From: Bryobacteraceae bacterium
GTDB lineage: Bacteria > Acidobacteriota > Terriglobia > Bryobacterales > Bryobacteraceae
DNA: 5,728 nt
Direction: 5' to 3'
Assembly (NCBI GenBank): GCA_947456995.1
Contig: CANGVB010000273.1
Span: forward strand, 1-5,728
In this document: positions 4,889 through 5,728 of the stretch, one piece after another
How the letters are laid out: every line of letters starts with the position of its first letter
How positions within the stretch are numbered: position 1 is the first letter of the stretch
The notes under the pieces: model-generated
The model's database searches: none
The model's input: the letters and a program-made list of their open reading frames with translations, nothing else
What the model was told of the DNA's origin: nothing
Translations under genes and position numbers: made by a program

Positions 4889-5728
4889 TTACTCGAAAAG
4901 TACGCTGATGGATGTTTCGCCATGGATGGAGTCAATGGCCCGAGCTAGAAGCTTGGCCACGGAGAGAACGCGGATTTTATCGCACCGCGCAGCCTCCGGA
5001 CTCAGGGGAATGCTGTTGGTAATGGCAACCTGTTTCAGATACGGAGAATCCGTAATCCGTTGCACTGCAGGGCCACTCAGGACACCGTGCGTGGCACAGG
5101 CCTGAACGGAGGAAGCACCGCGACGCGACAGCGCCTCGGCAGCCTTCACAAGAGTGCCTGCGGTGTCGATCAAATCGTCAACCAGCAGACAATTGCGACC
5201 TTCGACGTCGCCGATGATGTTCATCACTTCGGCTACGTTCGGCTGGTCGCGACGTTTATCAATAATGGCAAGAGGGGCTTGCAGGCGCTTGGCAAAAGCA
5301 CGAGCCCGTTCTACGCCGCCGGCGTCGGGAGAGACGACGGTCAAATTTTCGATCGGGAAATCCTTGAAATGGTCCAGCATCACTGGAGTTACAAAGAGAT
5401 GGTCCACCTGGATATCGAAGAAACCCTGGATCTGCGCAGCGTGCAGATCCAGAGCGAGAACACGGTCGGCTCCTGCGCGCTCTACCAGATTCGCCACCAG
5501 TCGAGCCGAAATCGGGACGCGGGGCTGATCTTTGCGGTCTTGGCGGGCATAGCCAAAGTATGGGAAGACGGCGGTAATTCGATCTGCGGAGGCACGCTTG
5601 AGTGCGTCGATGATCAGCAGCAATTCCATCAGGTGATGGTTTACAGGCGAGGAAGTGGGTTGGATGACAAAGACATCAGAACCACGAACGTTTTCGTGCA
5701 CCTGGATCCAGGTTTCGCCGTCTGCAAA
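4889..5728 (-). CDS. prs: Ribose-phosphate pyrophosphokinase (PRPP synthetase), 5'-truncated by window edge
   Basis: This enzyme makes 5-phosphoribosyl diphosphate from ribose-5-phosphate and ATP, feeding purine, pyrimidine, NAD, His and Trp synthesis. The reading frame is open to the right edge; 279 residues are visible, starting [16 protein letters not shown], and comparison with the E. coli enzyme (315 residues) suggests about 34 N-terminal residues are missing. An in-frame GTG at 5701 is internal and not the start. Visible motifs, numbered from the first visible residue, are the ATP-binding region [11 protein letters not shown] (56-66), [13 protein letters not shown] (93-105) with metal-binding His96, [12 protein letters not shown] (131-142), the flexible catalytic loop KRR (158-160), and the PRPP loop [10 protein letters not shown] (183-192). 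It is a class I bacterial Prs with no defect in the visible part. It is the first visible gene of the cluster, 30 nt ahead of rplY. Confidence 0.98.
   Translation of the reverse strand, partial: FADGETWIQVHENVRGSDVFVIQPTSSPVNHHLMELLLIIDALKRASADRITAVFPYFGYARQDRKDQPRVPISARLVANLVERAGADRVLALDLHAAQIQGFFDIQVDHLFVTPVMLDHFKDFPIENLTVVSPDAGGVERARAFAKRLQAPLAIIDKRRDQPNVAEVMNIIGDVEGRNCLLVDDLIDTAGTLVKAAEALSRRGASSVQACATHGVLSGPAVQRITDSPYLKQVAITNSIPLSPEAARCDKIRVLSVAKLLARAIDSIHGETSISVLFE
5426..5452. repeat. 10-bp inverted repeat with 7-nt loop inside prs
   Basis: CTGGATCTGC (5426-5435) and its exact reverse complement (5443-5452) flank GCAGCGT. It lies over the conserved LDLHAAQIQ codons, where GATCTG and CAGATC both follow from the protein sequence, so at least part of the symmetry is forced by the amino acids. 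Confidence 0.8.

Overview
The window is a tightly packed block of seven complete genes and one 5'-truncated gene, all on the minus strand, so transcription runs from the right edge to the left. In transcription order they are: PRPP synthetase (prs, start lies beyond the right edge), ribosomal protein L25/CTC (rplY), peptidyl-tRNA hydrolase (pth), ribosomal proteins S6 (rpsF), S18 (rpsR) and L9 (rplI), a short-chain dehydrogenase/reductase, and a 467-residue HEAT-like repeat protein of unknown function. There are no RNA genes, mobile elements or CRISPR arrays, and no gap of any size between genes.

The junctions look like one transcription unit. prs-rplY is separated by 30 nt, rplY-pth by 12 nt, pth-rpsF overlap by 4 nt (ATGA), rpsF-rpsR are 30 nt or so apart with a strong Shine-Dalgarno (SD), rpsR-rplI abut as TAA|ATG, rplI-SDR are 13 nt apart with the SD overlapping the rplI stop, and SDR-HEAT abut as TAA|ATG. 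No promoter or terminator can be supported. The promoter probably lies upstream of prs or further out, and the 42 nt left of the HEAT gene show no hairpin plus T-tract.

The organism is a bacterium of moderate GC content. The order prs-rplY-pth-rpsF-rpsR-rplI is a widely conserved bacterial neighbourhood. The long CTC-type L25, the S6 with a Pro/Ala-rich tail and the appearance of the PRPP synthetase make an Acidobacteriota origin (Bryobacter/Solibacter-like) my best guess, but this is recall-based inference, not proof.

Functionally, the right six genes are housekeeping: nucleotide precursor supply (PRPP), ribosome assembly (L25, S6, S18, L9) and rescue of peptidyl-tRNA. The two left genes are the accessory part: an NAD(P)-dependent oxidoreductase and an acidic repeat-scaffold protein attached to a ribosomal operon. 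The most striking non-coding structure is a perfect 29-bp odd palindrome (14-bp arms around one base, with an outer 6-bp extension) inside the SDR gene. I see no clear evidence of a wholly new biological system; the SDR-HEAT pair and the palindrome are the points that ordinary annotation leaves unexplained.
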